Source: Methylomonas montana (GTDB lineage Bacteria; Pseudomonadota; Gammaproteobacteria; Methylococcales; Methylomonadaceae). Taken from it: a stretch of DNA of 64,000 nt. Under the pieces are notes generated by a model, which saw nothing but the letters and a program-made list of their open reading frames with translations, had not been told where the DNA came from and did no database searches. The stretch is from positions 2,790,001 to 2,854,000 of the forward strand of contig NZ_CP129884.1 in assembly GCF_030490285.1 (NCBI RefSeq), in the 5' to 3' direction. Shown one piece after another: positions 8,881 to 19,442 of this stretch. Each line of letters begins with the position of its first letter. Positions within the stretch are counted from its first letter, which is position 1. The position numbers and the translations under genes were made by a program.

Positions 8881-11621
8881 TGGATAAACTCACCAATTTA
8901 CCGATGACCTACAAGCTGCAACGCTTACAGGCTATCACTTTGGCACTGGCCTTGCTATTTACCTTGCTGATTACCAGCGTCACCCAGGCTTGGCAGGAAA
9001 GACGGGAGCTGGCCACCGAAATCCGCTCGCTAGGCCGAATGATAGGCTTTAATGCCAATGCCGCGTTGCTGTTCGGGGACAACAAAACCGGCTCGGATAT
9101 CCTCGCCACCTTGCGCGGTAAACCCGAAATCGTCTCCGCGCAGTTGTACAACCGGGATGGCGGCATTTTTGCGTACTATCCGGCCACTGCCGATTTCGAC
9201 AGTTTTCCGGCCAGCCTCGGTAATGCGCAAGCATTGCAACGCCAGCAAGGCATACCGCTTTTCAGCCTGACTATCCTGCATCCCTTGTCGGACGATAGCG
9301 GCGAGGTGATCGGCACATTACGCTTATTGATCGATCTGCTGCCGATGTGGCAAACCATAGGCGGTAGTCTCAGCCGAATTTTTCTGGCCATGTTGGTATC
9401 GTTTATGTTGGCGGCCTGGTTCGGACGCCGCTTGGCAACCTCGATCGCCGCGCCGTTGACGCGTTTATCCCTATTGGCTAAACAGGTCTCGGTCGACAAC
9501 AATTATATGGTGCGCGCCAAAGGCGAAAGCGCGGACGAAATCGGCCAGCTGGTAAAAAGTTTCAACCAGATGATAGAACGGATACAACAACGCGACGCAG
9601 AGCTGGAAAGCCAACGCGGCAGCCTGGAAAAAGAAGTCGATTTGCGCACGGCCGATTTACGTCAAGCGGTAAGCGAAGCACAAGCCGCCAATATTGCCAA
9701 ATCGCAATTTTTAGCGACCATGAGCCATGAAATCCGGACGCCGATGAACGGCGTACTGGGTATGACCGAACTATTGCTGGGAACCGATCTGAATAACACT
9801 CAGCGCCAATACGCGGAAACCGCGTTCAGTTCGGCCGATTCCCTGCTAACCGTGATCAACGACATTCTGGATTTTTCTAAAATCGAGGCTGGCAAGCTGG
9901 AACTGGAAGAAATCGATTTCAGCTTGATCAATCTCACCGATCAACTCACCGCCTTGTTCTTCGAACGGGCCAACAGCAAAAATATAAGCCTGCTTTGCGA
10001 AGTCGGCGCCGACGTACCGAGGGACGTCAGAGGCGACCCTTACCGTTTGCGGCAAATTCTCACCAACCTATTATCCAATGCGATCAAATTCACCGAAGCC
10101 GGCAGCGTCAAACTGCAGATCGGCGTCGCCGGCCCCGGCCAGTGTCAATCAAATATAGGCATTTGCCTGGAGTTTCGGGTCAGCGATACCGGTATCGGCA
10201 TTGCGGAAGACGTGATGTCGCGTTTATTCAAATCCTTCAGCCAGGCCGACGGCTCGACCACCCGCAAATATGGCGGCACCGGCCTCGGATTGGTAATCTG
10301 TAAGGAATTGAGCGAATTGATGGGCGGGAATATCGAGGCGCAAAGCCAAACTAATGCCGGCTCGGTATTTACCGTGCATATTCCCTTGCGCGATGCCCAA
10401 ACCTCCCTGCCCAGTATTCAACCGAACGCTAATTTGCAAGACAAACTGGCATTGCTGGTGGAAGACGATGCGATCAACGCCGAGATTTTGGAAAACCATC
10501 TCAACGACTTGGGCATGCGAACCCGCGTTGCTAAAAACGGCGCGCAGGCCTTGAAAATTCTCGATCAATCCAGTCACGCGGGACAGGTTTTCGATGTCGC
10601 CGTGCTGGACATGGAAATGTTCGATATGAACGGCGTGGAACTAGCCCAATCCATTCGCGGCGACGCCCGCTTTACCGATATGCGCATCATCATTGCTTCC
10701 AGCAGCGATGATAGACAACTAGCGGCGATGCGCGCCGGCGCCTACGATCTGTATTTGCACAAACCGATACACAGACAGGTGTTGCAAGACGCGCTGCTCG
10801 ATGTGCTGGCGAGAACGCCGCTGTCGGCCTGGCGTCCAACGCCGTCCGGCTCCGGCGCGCATATTCTGTTGGCCGAGGATAATCCGGTCAATCAGAAAAT
10901 CTGTAACGCCATGCTGCGCCAACTCGGTTACGCAATTTCGGTCGCCAATAACGGCCGCGAGGTGCTGGATATTTTCAAGCGCGAGCCGCCGGACCTGATC
11001 CTGATGGACTGCATGATGCCGGAGATAGACGGATATACCGCGGCAGCGCGAATCCGAGACCTGGAGCGCGATACCCATTTAAACCGAATCCCCATCATCG
11101 CGCTGACCGCCAATGCGATGGAGGGCGACCGTGAAAAATGTTTGCTGGCCGGCATGGACGATTATTTGAGCAAACCCTTCCTGCAGAAAACCTTGCACGA
11201 CAAGATACAAGCGCTGATCGATGTTAATTCGAAACCGCCACGCAACCTTCCCGCGCCGGAACCGGTGAAAGTGGATGCTGGTGCTGCCAAATTCGATCCG
11301 GCACCCTTGAATACGCTGCGCAAGATGGGCGGCTGCGCCTTGGTCGAAGAGGTCTTGACGCTGTTTCGCGAAAACGCCGCGCAACAAATCTCAGCCTTAG
11401 CGACCGCGTTAAAACAAGAGCAAGCAGAAGCGGTACGCCAGGCCGCGCATAGTTTAAAATCGGCTGCCGCCAATATTGGCGCCTTCCATCTTGCCGATCT
11501 GGCGCGCGACATCGAACTCGCCGCACGGGATAACAACTTGCAATTAGGTACCCAACTTGCCGAAAATTTGCAAAGCGAATATAAAGAAATATTACATTGG
11601 CTTTCGCAACTTAATTCTTGA
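8877..11621 (+). CDS. Hybrid histidine kinase, CHASE8-HAMP-HisKA-HATPase-REC-REC-Hpt
   Basis: Product of 914 residues. TM1 is about 17-38. A periplasmic domain of about 110 residues resembles CHASE8 of YfiN. TM2 is about 158-180, then HAMP, a coiled coil (about 230-275) and HisKA with phospho-His284 in [11 protein letters not shown]. HATPase_c follows, with DTGIGI and GGTGLGL boxes. Two receiver domains carry phospho-acceptors Asp578 (VLDMEM) and Asp711 ([12 protein letters not shown]), and a C-terminal Hpt carries His858 (AAHSLKSAA). All phosphorelay residues are present. It overlaps the YfiR-like gene by four bases. In the known YfiN the output is GGDEF; here it is a full phosphorelay, an unusual pairing. 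Its target may be the REC-GGDEF-EAL protein at 11865. Confidence 0.9.
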   Translation: MMDKLTNLPMTYKLQRLQAITLALALLFTLLITSVTQAWQERRELATEIRSLGRMIGFNANAALLFGDNKTGSDILATLRGKPEIVSAQLYNRDGGIFAYYPATADFDSFPASLGNAQALQRQQGIPLFSLTILHPLSDDSGEVIGTLRLLIDLLPMWQTIGGSLSRIFLAMLVSFMLAAWFGRRLATSIAAPLTRLSLLAKQVSVDNNYMVRAKGESADEIGQLVKSFNQMIERIQQRDAELESQRGSLEKEVDLRTADLRQAVSEAQAANIAKSQFLATMSHEIRTPMNGVLGMTELLLGTDLNNTQRQYAETAFSSADSLLTVINDILDFSKIEAGKLELEEIDFSLINLTDQLTALFFERANSKNISLLCEVGADVPRDVRGDPYRLRQILTNLLSNAIKFTEAGSVKLQIGVAGPGQCQSNIGICLEFRVSDTGIGIAEDVMSRLFKSFSQADGSTTRKYGGTGLGLVICKELSELMGGNIEAQSQTNAGSVFTVHIPLRDAQTSLPSIQPNANLQDKLALLVEDDAINAEILENHLNDLGMRTRVAKNGAQALKILDQSSHAGQVFDVAVLDMEMFDMNGVELAQSIRGDARFTDMRIIIASSSDDRQLAAMRAGAYDLYLHKPIHRQVLQDALLDVLARTPLSAWRPTPSGSGAHILLAEDNPVNQKICNAMLRQLGYAISVANNGREVLDIFKREPPDLILMDCMMPEIDGYTAAARIRDLERDTHLNRIPIIALTANAMEGDREKCLLAGMDDYLSKPFLQKTLHDKIQALIDVNSKPPRNLPAPEPVKVDAGAAKFDPAPLNTLRKMGGCALVEEVLTLFRENAAQQISALATALKQEQAEAVRQAAHSLKSAAANIGAFHLADLARDIELAARDNNLQLGTQLAENLQSEYKEILHWLSQLNS

Positions 11622-11623
11622 AC

Positions 11624-11875
11624 ATGGAACGCTTAACTACTCGCAGCGTTTTTCCGGCGATTGACGACGATAAAGAGCGTTTGCTGTCGAAAGACATCCG
11701 TCAACCGGAAGATTTTCAGACCAATACTGCCGAAAACATCAAACCTGACTGGGATGCAGTCAAAAACCAAGGTCCGAATCTAGCACGATGTTACCGGACA
11801 ACGGCTTTGAATTTGTGCCTTTCACGTGAAAACTTAACGCCCAAATCGCAGCTACCGGTTAATCATGACAGATAA
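11624..11875 (+). CDS. Possible small unknown protein (low support)
   Basis: An 83-residue reading frame from ATG 11624 fills the gap between the hybrid kinase and the GGDEF-EAL gene and overlaps the latter by 11 bases. It is hydrophilic, has no signal peptide, membrane segment or motif I recognise, and lacks a ribosome site. It may simply be an open stretch in a 240-base spacer. Confidence 0.2.
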   Translation: MERLTTRSVFPAIDDDKERLLSKDIRQPEDFQTNTAENIKPDWDAVKNQGPNLARCYRTTALNLCLSRENLTPKSQLPVNHDR

Positions 11876-14723
11876 GCCTTATATTTTGATCATTGACGAC
11901 GACCCGATAATCCGGTTACTAGTCAGCCAGGTGTTATCGGCCAGCGACTACGAAGTCATCGCCGCCGAAAACGGCCGAGACGGCCTAAAATGGTTCATCG
12001 AGACATCCCCGGCGCTAGTATTACTGGATGTGATGATGCCGGAAATGGACGGTTTCAGTTGTCTGCAAGCGATGCGAGCCACCCCGAACAAAACCATCCC
12101 CATCGTCATGATGACGGCTATCGAAGACGTACACGCCGTGGACGATGCATTTAAACTGGGCGCTACCGATTTTATCGGCAAACCCGTGCAATGGCCGCTA
12201 CTCCCTCATCGAATCGACTATGTCTTGCGTTCGCATCGAACCACTCAAAGCCTGCTCGAACAACAAAACTTACTGAAGCAAAGCGAGCAGCGCTTCCGGG
12301 ACCTGGTTGAAAGCATCAGCCGCGAATATTTTCTTTATTCTCGCGACACCGACTGCTTGTTTACCTATTTTGGACCTTCGGTGGAACATATCCTGGGTTA
12401 TAAACCGGATGAGTTATTGCGCCATTGTTTCGATAGCGCCGCCAATAATCCAATCAATGAGATCGCCAGCGCTTACGCCCGACAGTGTCTGACCGGCAGC
12501 ATACCGTCTAACTATGAAGTGGAAGTACATCGTAAGGACGGCAGCCTTCGTTTACTGAGTCTTAACGAATCGCCGGTTCTCGACGCCGAGCAAAGGGTAA
12601 TTGCCGTGAACGGTTTAGCTCACGACATTACCGAAATGCGCCTCACCCAACAGGCCTTGGCGGATAGCGAGGAACGTTTGCGACTGTGCATGCAGGCGGC
12701 AAAACAAGGCTTTTACGATCTGAACCCGCAAGCACACGTCATCATCGTCAATGCGGAATATGCCAACATGCTCGGCTACGATCCGGCAAACTTTGACGCT
12801 AGTTACGAGGCGTGGCAAGCGCGTCTGCATCCTGATGACCGGTTTCGGGCTATTGACAGTTACCAGCGCTACGTGGCCGGTGAACTTGACGAATACCGCG
12901 TTGAATATCGCCTGCGTTGCGCCGACGACAGCTGGAAATGGATATTATCGATCGGCAGCATCGTCGAGCGTGATGCACAGGGCCAGCCATTGCGAATGTT
13001 GGGCACCTACACCGACATCACCGACAGCAAAATGGCCGCCGAACGCCTACATTTGCTGGCCAAGGTGTTCGAAAATAGTGGCGAGGCAATTTTCCTGTGT
13101 GCACCGAATACTCGTATCGTTTCCGCCAATCAAGCCTATACCAATATTACCGGCTACCGCGCCGAAGAAGTCTTGGGGCAAGTTCCGCCGATATTGGACG
13201 TCCAACATCTCGACCTGAGTCAATATCAGCGTATCTGGCAAGCGCTGCGAGAAAACGGCTATTGGCAAGGCGAAGTGAGGGACACCCGCAAAAACGGTGA
13301 ATCCTATCCAGCCTGGTTGGGTATATCGGCAATCTACGATACCCAGGACGCAATAAGTCATTACATCGGCATTTTCTCCGACATCACCGAGCGTAAAGCC
13401 GCCGAAGCGCAAATCGAATATATGGCTCGCCACGATCCGCTTACCAATCTACCCAATCGCACCTTGTTGCACGACCGCTTCGATCAAGCCATGGCACATG
13501 CAGTGCGTAATGCCACACTCGTCGGCGTACTGTTCCTGGATCTCGATCGTTTCAAACATATCAACGACACCATGGGCCACGATGTCGGCGACCGCTTGCT
13601 GCAAGGCATCGCCTCACGACTGGTTCAATGCGTGCGGGAAGTCGATACGGTTTGCCGGCAAGGCGGCGATGAGTTCATCATTATCCTCACCGACATTCCC
13701 GAAGTCGAAACCATTACCCAAATTGCGCTTAAAATTCTCGATCAATTGAGCCAGCCTTTTCTGCTGGAAGGCGTGACTGTCAGCACCTCTTTCAGTATCG
13801 GTATCAGTTTATATCCAAACGACGGCCTAAATTTTCACGGTCTGCTCAACAAAGCCGACACCGCGATGTATGCGGCCAAAAACCAGGGTCGCAATACGTT
13901 CCGCTTCTTTTCTGACGATATGAATCTGGCTTCGATCGAGCGGATGAATATCGAAAACGGCCTGCGTCTGGCCTTGCAGCGAAACGAATTTCGGCTGCAC
14001 TACCAACCGCAATATTTCATACGCGAAAACAGGTTGATCGGCGCGGAAGCCTTGCTGCGCTGGCAGCCGGAAAACGGCGAGATGATCTCACCCTCTAAAT
14101 TCATCCCGATCGCCGAAGAGAACGGCCTGATCGTGCCGATAGGCGATTGGGTATTGCGCGAGGCCTGCCGGCAAAATAAGGTCTGGCACGATGCCGGTTT
14201 AAAACTGCTGGTGACCGTCAATATCTCGGCCTTACAGTTCAAGCGCGGCAATTTACTGGAGTTGGTGAAAGCAGCGCTGACCGAATCTCAACTGGAACCG
14301 CATTATTTAGAACTGGAACTGACCGAATCGGTGCTGATGATCGATACCGACGCCGTGATCGACACCATCGCCCAATTGCGGGCGTTAGGCGTCAGTTTGG
14401 CTATCGACGATTTCGGTACCGGTTATTCCTCGCTTAGCTACCTGAAACGCTTTGCGGTGAACAAACTAAAAATCGATCAATCGTTTATTCGGGATATGAA
14501 TTCTGGCAAAGTCGAAGACACCGCAATCGTCCAAGCCATCGTGCAATTGGGCCAGACCTTGGGCCTGCTGACCTTGGCCGAGGGCGTGGAAACCCGCGAA
14601 CAAGTCGAACAACTCAACCTATTGGGCTGCCGAAAAGCTCAAGGTTTTTATTGGCATCGCCCCCTGCCCGCGGAGGAATTTACCCGGCTTTTCAGTCCGG
14701 CGCGAAAGAGTCATCCCGCTTAA
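11865..14723 (+). CDS. Response regulator with REC-PAS-PAS-PAS-GGDEF-EAL domains
   Basis: Product of 952 residues, cytoplasmic. REC is 1-120 with Asp55 in LLDVMMPEMDGF. Three PAS/PAC units follow (about 145-265, 270-390 and 395-515, each closing with a DIT motif). The GGDEF domain keeps the active motif at 600-604, preceded by REVD, the RxxD inhibitory site. The EAL domain has EALLRW at 728 and the conserved DDFGTGYSSL loop. Both catalytic halves look intact, so it could make or degrade c-di-GMP depending on phosphorylation and PAS ligands. It lies downstream of the hybrid kinase on the same strand, making it the likely relay target. Its stop overlaps that of the convergent gene by three bases. 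Confidence 0.9.
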   Translation: MTDKPYILIIDDDPIIRLLVSQVLSASDYEVIAAENGRDGLKWFIETSPALVLLDVMMPEMDGFSCLQAMRATPNKTIPIVMMTAIEDVHAVDDAFKLGATDFIGKPVQWPLLPHRIDYVLRSHRTTQSLLEQQNLLKQSEQRFRDLVESISREYFLYSRDTDCLFTYFGPSVEHILGYKPDELLRHCFDSAANNPINEIASAYARQCLTGSIPSNYEVEVHRKDGSLRLLSLNESPVLDAEQRVIAVNGLAHDITEMRLTQQALADSEERLRLCMQAAKQGFYDLNPQAHVIIVNAEYANMLGYDPANFDASYEAWQARLHPDDRFRAIDSYQRYVAGELDEYRVEYRLRCADDSWKWILSIGSIVERDAQGQPLRMLGTYTDITDSKMAAERLHLLAKVFENSGEAIFLCAPNTRIVSANQAYTNITGYRAEEVLGQVPPILDVQHLDLSQYQRIWQALRENGYWQGEVRDTRKNGESYPAWLGISAIYDTQDAISHYIGIFSDITERKAAEAQIEYMARHDPLTNLPNRTLLHDRFDQAMAHAVRNATLVGVLFLDLDRFKHINDTMGHDVGDRLLQGIASRLVQCVREVDTVCRQGGDEFIIILTDIPEVETITQIALKILDQLSQPFLLEGVTVSTSFSIGISLYPNDGLNFHGLLNKADTAMYAAKNQGRNTFRFFSDDMNLASIERMNIENGLRLALQRNEFRLHYQPQYFIRENRLIGAEALLRWQPENGEMISPSKFIPIAEENGLIVPIGDWVLREACRQNKVWHDAGLKLLVTVNISALQFKRGNLLELVKAALTESQLEPHYLELELTESVLMIDTDAVIDTIAQLRALGVSLAIDDFGTGYSSLSYLKRFAVNKLKIDQSFIRDMNSGKVEDTAIVQAIVQLGQTLGLLTLAEGVETREQVEQLNLLGCRKAQGFYWHRPLPAEEFTRLFSPARKSHPA

Positions 14724-15550
14724 AATAATTGCCAAATCGGCGGCGCGCCATCCGGCAAAGCCGCAAGGCGCCCCAGTTCCAACCATTGATTGCCGGGCGC
14801 ATGAAAATCCGATCCGACCGATGCATACAGCTTATGTTTGGACGCATGCAGGTAACTTAAACGAATATCGTCGACACTGGCGCGGCCGGTGACCACTTCT
14901 ATCCCCTGCCCGCCCGCCGCTTTAAATGCAATCAAAACCTTGTTGATCCATTTTGTGCTGAGTTTGTAACGCAAGGGATGCGCCAATACCGCAACGCCGC
15001 CAGCCGCGGTAATCCAAGCGATGCAGTCGGCCAAGCCGGCCCAGGCAGTCGGCACATAACCCGGTTTTCCCTTGCTCAAATAACGGTCGAAGGCATCCTG
15101 CTGGGTTTCGACATAGCCTTGATTAACCAGAAAATCGGCGAAATGCAAGCGAGTGATTTCGCCGTTGCCGACCATCCTGCTCAATACCGAGTAAGCGTCG
15201 CTTATGCCTTTCTTGGCCAGTTTTTCGGCAATCTTTTGCGCACGCTGGTCGCGGATGTGCTGTTGCCGGGCGACGCCCTCGACCAATGCCGGATGATCCG
15301 GATCGATATTCAAGCCGACGATATGCAGACAATGGTTCTCGAAACTGGCCGATAGCTCGATACCCGGAATCAGTCGTATGCCGGCTGCTTCGGCTGCTTG
15401 GCGCGCTTCTGGCAACCCAGCGGTGGTATCGTGATCGGTCAAGGCCAGCGCGGCCACGCCCTGTTGTTTGGCGCGCAACACCAGTTCGGTCGGCGACAGG
15501 GCGCCGTCGGAGGCGTTGGAATGGCTGTGTAAATCGTATATTTCCGACAC
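14720..15550 (-). CDS. rnm: PHP-domain 5'-3' exoribonuclease, RNase AM / YciV-TrpH type
   Basis: Product of 276 residues. The start is GTG 15550, sharing one base with the TAG stop of the ABC-transporter gene upstream (TAGTG), which indicates translational coupling. PHP metal motifs are plain: DLHSHSNASDG at the N-terminus, ALTDHD, PGIELSA, LAHPLR and VGSDFHAPG. Members of the YciV/TrpH group hydrolyse 3',5'-bisphosphonucleotides and mature the 5' ends of 5S and 23S rRNA (RNase AM). Length and motif order fit. The name is given at family level. Confidence 0.85.
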   Translation of the reverse strand: MSEIYDLHSHSNASDGALSPTELVLRAKQQGVAALALTDHDTTAGLPEARQAAEAAGIRLIPGIELSASFENHCLHIVGLNIDPDHPALVEGVARQQHIRDQRAQKIAEKLAKKGISDAYSVLSRMVGNGEITRLHFADFLVNQGYVETQQDAFDRYLSKGKPGYVPTAWAGLADCIAWITAAGGVAVLAHPLRYKLSTKWINKVLIAFKAAGGQGIEVVTGRASVDDIRLSYLHASKHKLYASVGSDFHAPGNQWLELGRLAALPDGAPPIWQLF

Positions 15551-17346
15551 TATTGATAATCACCGTAAAGTTTGGCGTATAAGCCGTTTTGTTGAATCAA
15601 GGTGTCGTGTTTGCCTTGTTCGCAAATCTGGCCTTGTTCGAACACATAGACATGGTCGGCTTGTTTCACTGCGCTAAGTCTATGCGCAATGATGATAGTG
15701 GTACGGCCTTCCAGGAAGCCATTTAGCGCCTGATGCAATTTGTATTCAGTCTCGCTATCCAGCGCCGAGGTTGCTTCATCCAGAATCACCACGGCTGGCT
15801 GGCTGACGATCATTCGGGCAATCGCCAACCGCTGGCGCTGACCACCGGATAAGCGCATGCCCTGCCGGCCCACCACGGTATCCAGCCCTTGCGGCTGTTC
15901 CTCGACGGTGGTTTTCATCTGCGCGATTTCCAATGCATGCCACAATTCGGCATCAGCAATCTCCCGACCCAAGGTTAGATTCGCGCGTATCGTATCGTTC
16001 AATAGCGCCGGATGTTGCAACACGGTGGCAACATGTTCGCGCACCACATCCAAGCCGATCCTATCCAAGGGCACGCCGTCGAAATAAATCATGCCGCTGC
16101 CCGGCGGATACAAACCAATCAGAGTCTGCGCCAAGGTGGATTTGCCGCCGCCGCTGGCGCCGACCAACGCGATTTTCCCACCGGCCGGAATCGTCAGATT
16201 AATGCCGTTCAGAACCGGCTCTTCGTTGTAGCTGAAATGTAAATCTTTGACGCTGACCGACACGGTTTTTCTGCCGCTGAACGGATTTTCCAGATGCGGA
16301 TAATACGGCTCTCGTTCCAATAAGGTCAGTTTATTCACCCTGGATAAGGCCGCCTTGGCTGCGTAAAAAGACTGTTGAATGCTGAGTATTTCCTGCACCG
16401 GCGCCATCATGAACCACAGATAACCGAAGACCGCCAGCATCTCGCCGATGCTCAGATTGGAATACAGCACCATCAGCATGGCAGTGGCCCGAAAGATGTC
16501 GAAGCCGAACAGAAAGGTCAAAAAACTCAGGCGTACCGTGGCATCGCTTTTCCAGGCATAGACCGTGGAGTGATTTTTCACGGCCAACGCGCTGCCTACC
16601 AGTTGCCGGCAATAATGCTCCTCACGGTTGCTGGCGCGAATCTGGTGGATCGCTTCCAACGTTTCGCTCAGGGCTTGCTGAAACACCGCATAAGCCTTGT
16701 TTTCGTTGGCTTTCAATTCCTTGACCCTGGAACCGATCGCCCTGGCCAGATAAATTACTAGCGGATTTAAAAAAATAATGAACAAACCCAGTTGCCAGTG
16801 CATCCATAGCAGAATTAACGCCATTCCTAGAACGGCCAACACCGCTACCAATAGTTTACTAATCGTGGTGCCGATAAAATTATCCAGCGTGTCCAGATCG
16901 GTGACCATATGTGCGCTGACCGTACCGCTGCCCAGGCTTTCATACTCGGACATGGAAATATGTTGCAAATGCTTGACCAGACCGGCGCGGATCCGAAAGA
17001 TCACATCCTTGGCAATATTTGAAAATTGCCGGGTCTGGATAATGTTCAACACCAGCGCGAACGAACGCATCAGCATGCAAACGCATAAAATAATCCCGAT
17101 ATAGACGATGGGCTGCTGCCATTCCAACGGCAGCCAGGGATTCAGCGTTTGCAAAGCGATGCCGGGATGGTGTAGCAAGACTTCGTCGACCAATAGCGGC
17201 ATCAACAAGGGTACCGGTACGCTGGCCGCGGTAGCCAATATGGCGATCAGATGACCATTGATCAGTTGTTTTTTGTGTTGCAGGGCGATGCGGTAAATAT
17301 AGCGCCACGAGTATTCCTCTTGCGGCGAGCGGTATGATGTTTTCAA
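15550..17346 (-). CDS. ABC exporter, fused membrane and ATPase domains
   Basis: About 598 residues if translation starts at TTG 17346 (LKTSYRSPQEE), the earliest sensible start that does not overlap the divergent gene. The frame itself stays open to 17496 and I see no ATG there. A six-helix membrane domain (about 25-320) is followed by an ATPase with Walker A GASGGGKST, signature LSGGQRQRLAIAR, Walker B VVILDEATSALD and the switch His in IIAHRLSAV. This is the homodimeric MsbA/LmrA-type layout for export of lipids, peptides or drugs. The substrate cannot be read from sequence. It is coupled to the RNase AM-type gene downstream. Confidence 0.85.
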   Translation of the reverse strand: MKTSYRSPQEEYSWRYIYRIALQHKKQLINGHLIAILATAASVPVPLLMPLLVDEVLLHHPGIALQTLNPWLPLEWQQPIVYIGIILCVCMLMRSFALVLNIIQTRQFSNIAKDVIFRIRAGLVKHLQHISMSEYESLGSGTVSAHMVTDLDTLDNFIGTTISKLLVAVLAVLGMALILLWMHWQLGLFIIFLNPLVIYLARAIGSRVKELKANENKAYAVFQQALSETLEAIHQIRASNREEHYCRQLVGSALAVKNHSTVYAWKSDATVRLSFLTFLFGFDIFRATAMLMVLYSNLSIGEMLAVFGYLWFMMAPVQEILSIQQSFYAAKAALSRVNKLTLLEREPYYPHLENPFSGRKTVSVSVKDLHFSYNEEPVLNGINLTIPAGGKIALVGASGGGKSTLAQTLIGLYPPGSGMIYFDGVPLDRIGLDVVREHVATVLQHPALLNDTIRANLTLGREIADAELWHALEIAQMKTTVEEQPQGLDTVVGRQGMRLSGGQRQRLAIARMIVSQPAVVILDEATSALDSETEYKLHQALNGFLEGRTTIIIAHRLSAVKQADHVYVFEQGQICEQGKHDTLIQQNGLYAKLYGDYQ

Positions 17347-17449
17347 GGTAATGAAAGGAATCCGATGAGGTTTAACGATTATAATGGCCAAGCCCACTTT
17401 GCAAAAACTTCTTGCCGAGTGTTTCGTGCCGGATTTCGTGGAAATTAAT

Positions 17450-19366
17450 ATGCATTCTGTCCTGCGTTTTTTATTGCTTGCCGCTCTGACCGACATTTTG
17501 CCGAACAGTGCCCAGGCGGATGAAATTTCTCTGGCCGCCCAACGTCAACAATTCTTGCTGGCGGAACAAGCGATCGACCGGAATCGCGACACCGAGTATT
17601 TCGCGCTAGCGGCCGCTTTAAAAAACTATCCGCTCTACCCGTATCTGCACTACCAATGGCTGAAAAATCATCTGGATGCCGATAGCGAGATCCAGCAGTT
17701 TCTGATCGATAACGCCGCCAGCCGTTACGCTTCAGCGCTTAGGCAAAAATGGTTGTTGCAATTGGGCAAAAAACAGCACTGGCCGCTATTGCTCAAGCAT
17801 TATCATGGCAGCGACGATCCGGACCTGCAATGTTATGCCGGTTTGGCGCGTTTCGAAACTGGCCAAACCTTGGAAGCGCTCGATCAGGCTCGCGCTTTGT
17901 GGCTAAGCGGCAAATCGCAACCGGAGCATTGCGATGCCTTGTTTACAGCCTATCAAGCATCGCCCTATTTTAACCACGAAATGATCCGCCAACGTTTTCA
18001 AGCGGCGTTGAATCGCGATAATCTAAGTCTGGCCGGCTATTTGACGCGTTTTTTGACCGGTGCGGAGCTGGAACTTGCCAACACTTGGCTGAAACTGCAC
18101 CGTCATCCGGAAACGCTGATAAGTGATCAGCACTGGCGCCAATATACCGAACAAGCTGGCGAATTGTTTGCCCACGCCATTGACCGTTGGCTGGAGTCCG
18201 ATGTCGAGCAAGCGATGACCGCTTGGGACAAGGAAAAGTCGCAGTTAACGATTGTCTCTGCAACGCTGGCATATATTGAAAAACGCATCGCTGTCACGCT
18301 GGCGCTCAAGCACGACAAGCGGGCCTACGCCCGTTTATCCCGGCTGGACAATAGCGACGAATCGGCCCGGGAATGGCGAGTCCGGGCCGCATTGAATGCG
18401 CAAAACTGGCAGGATGTCGCCGCCGCGATCGCCGGGCTCAGCGACGAAGAAAAGTCCCGTGAAAAATGGCAATACTGGCAAGCGCGCGGCTTGGCGGAAG
18501 CCGGGCAACCGGTATCGGCTAATGCCCTGTTTCAGCAACTGGCAAAGAATCGCAGTTTTTACGGTTTTCTGGCGGCAGGCCGCTTGCGGCAAACCATAGC
18601 GCTGGAGGATCATCCCCTGATCGTTTCCGCACAGGATCTCGACTATCTGCAAACTCATCCGGATTTTCGGGTGGTTTCCGAGCTGATTGCCATCGATCGC
18701 AAACTGGAAGCCAAACGGCAATGGTGGTACGCGATCGGCAAGCTGGATAGCCGCTTATTGCCTGCGGCCGCTAAATTGGCGCAGCAATGGCATGCGCCGG
18801 CATGGGCGATTTCCACGATAGCCAAGGCCAATCACTGGGACGATGTCAATCTGCGTTTTCCGTTGGAATATGTCCAGCAAATCCAGGCCAATGCTTCGGC
18901 ACAACAATTGGACCCGGCCTTGATCCTGGGCTTGATCCGTCAGGAAAGCGCCTTCGACGAAACCGCCGATTCGCCGGCCGGCGCCAAGGGCTTGATGCAA
19001 GTGATGCCCAAAACTGGCCAGCAAATCGCTGCGGATATGCGCGACCGTTGGGATAGCGATAACAATCTGTTCAAACCCGAACTGAACCTGAAATACGGCG
19101 CGTTTTACTATAAAAAACTGCTGCAACAATTCAACGGCCATGTGGCGTTGGCTACTGCCGCGTATAACGCCGGCGCCAACAAAGTTAAACGCTGGCTACC
19201 GGAAAATCAGACACTACCGGCCGATATCTGGATAGAAACCATCCCTTATAAAGAGACTCGCGGCTATGTCGCATCGGTATTGATGTACAGCTTGATTTAC
19301 CAACAACGCCTGCAGCGCGACAGCTTAAAGATCGACGATCTACTACGCGAGGTAATGCCCGGATAA
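17450..19366 (+). CDS. slt: Soluble lytic murein transglycosylase
   Basis: Product of 638 residues from ATG 17450, which places a signal peptide (LRFLLLAALTDILP, cleavage near AQA|DE) at the N-terminus. An ATG at 17384 would add 22 residues in front. A long alpha-helical superhelix resembling the U and L domains of Slt70 (about 30-480) is followed by the catalytic domain: GLIRQESAF with the catalytic Glu, SPAGAKGLMQVMP, AYNAG, and ETIPYKETRGYV. Length matches E. coli Slt (645). It cleaves peptidoglycan glycan strands in the periplasm, forming 1,6-anhydro ends. It is divergent from the ABC exporter. Confidence 0.93.
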   Translation: MHSVLRFLLLAALTDILPNSAQADEISLAAQRQQFLLAEQAIDRNRDTEYFALAAALKNYPLYPYLHYQWLKNHLDADSEIQQFLIDNAASRYASALRQKWLLQLGKKQHWPLLLKHYHGSDDPDLQCYAGLARFETGQTLEALDQARALWLSGKSQPEHCDALFTAYQASPYFNHEMIRQRFQAALNRDNLSLAGYLTRFLTGAELELANTWLKLHRHPETLISDQHWRQYTEQAGELFAHAIDRWLESDVEQAMTAWDKEKSQLTIVSATLAYIEKRIAVTLALKHDKRAYARLSRLDNSDESAREWRVRAALNAQNWQDVAAAIAGLSDEEKSREKWQYWQARGLAEAGQPVSANALFQQLAKNRSFYGFLAAGRLRQTIALEDHPLIVSAQDLDYLQTHPDFRVVSELIAIDRKLEAKRQWWYAIGKLDSRLLPAAAKLAQQWHAPAWAISTIAKANHWDDVNLRFPLEYVQQIQANASAQQLDPALILGLIRQESAFDETADSPAGAKGLMQVMPKTGQQIAADMRDRWDSDNNLFKPELNLKYGAFYYKKLLQQFNGHVALATAAYNAGANKVKRWLPENQTLPADIWIETIPYKETRGYVASVLMYSLIYQQRLQRDSLKIDDLLREVMPG

Positions 19367-19442
19367 AAATTGAGCTGATTTTTTAAGCCGATTATTGGAT
19401 AATGCCGCAGTTTTTGAACCCACTCACCAGGTAAGAATTAAA

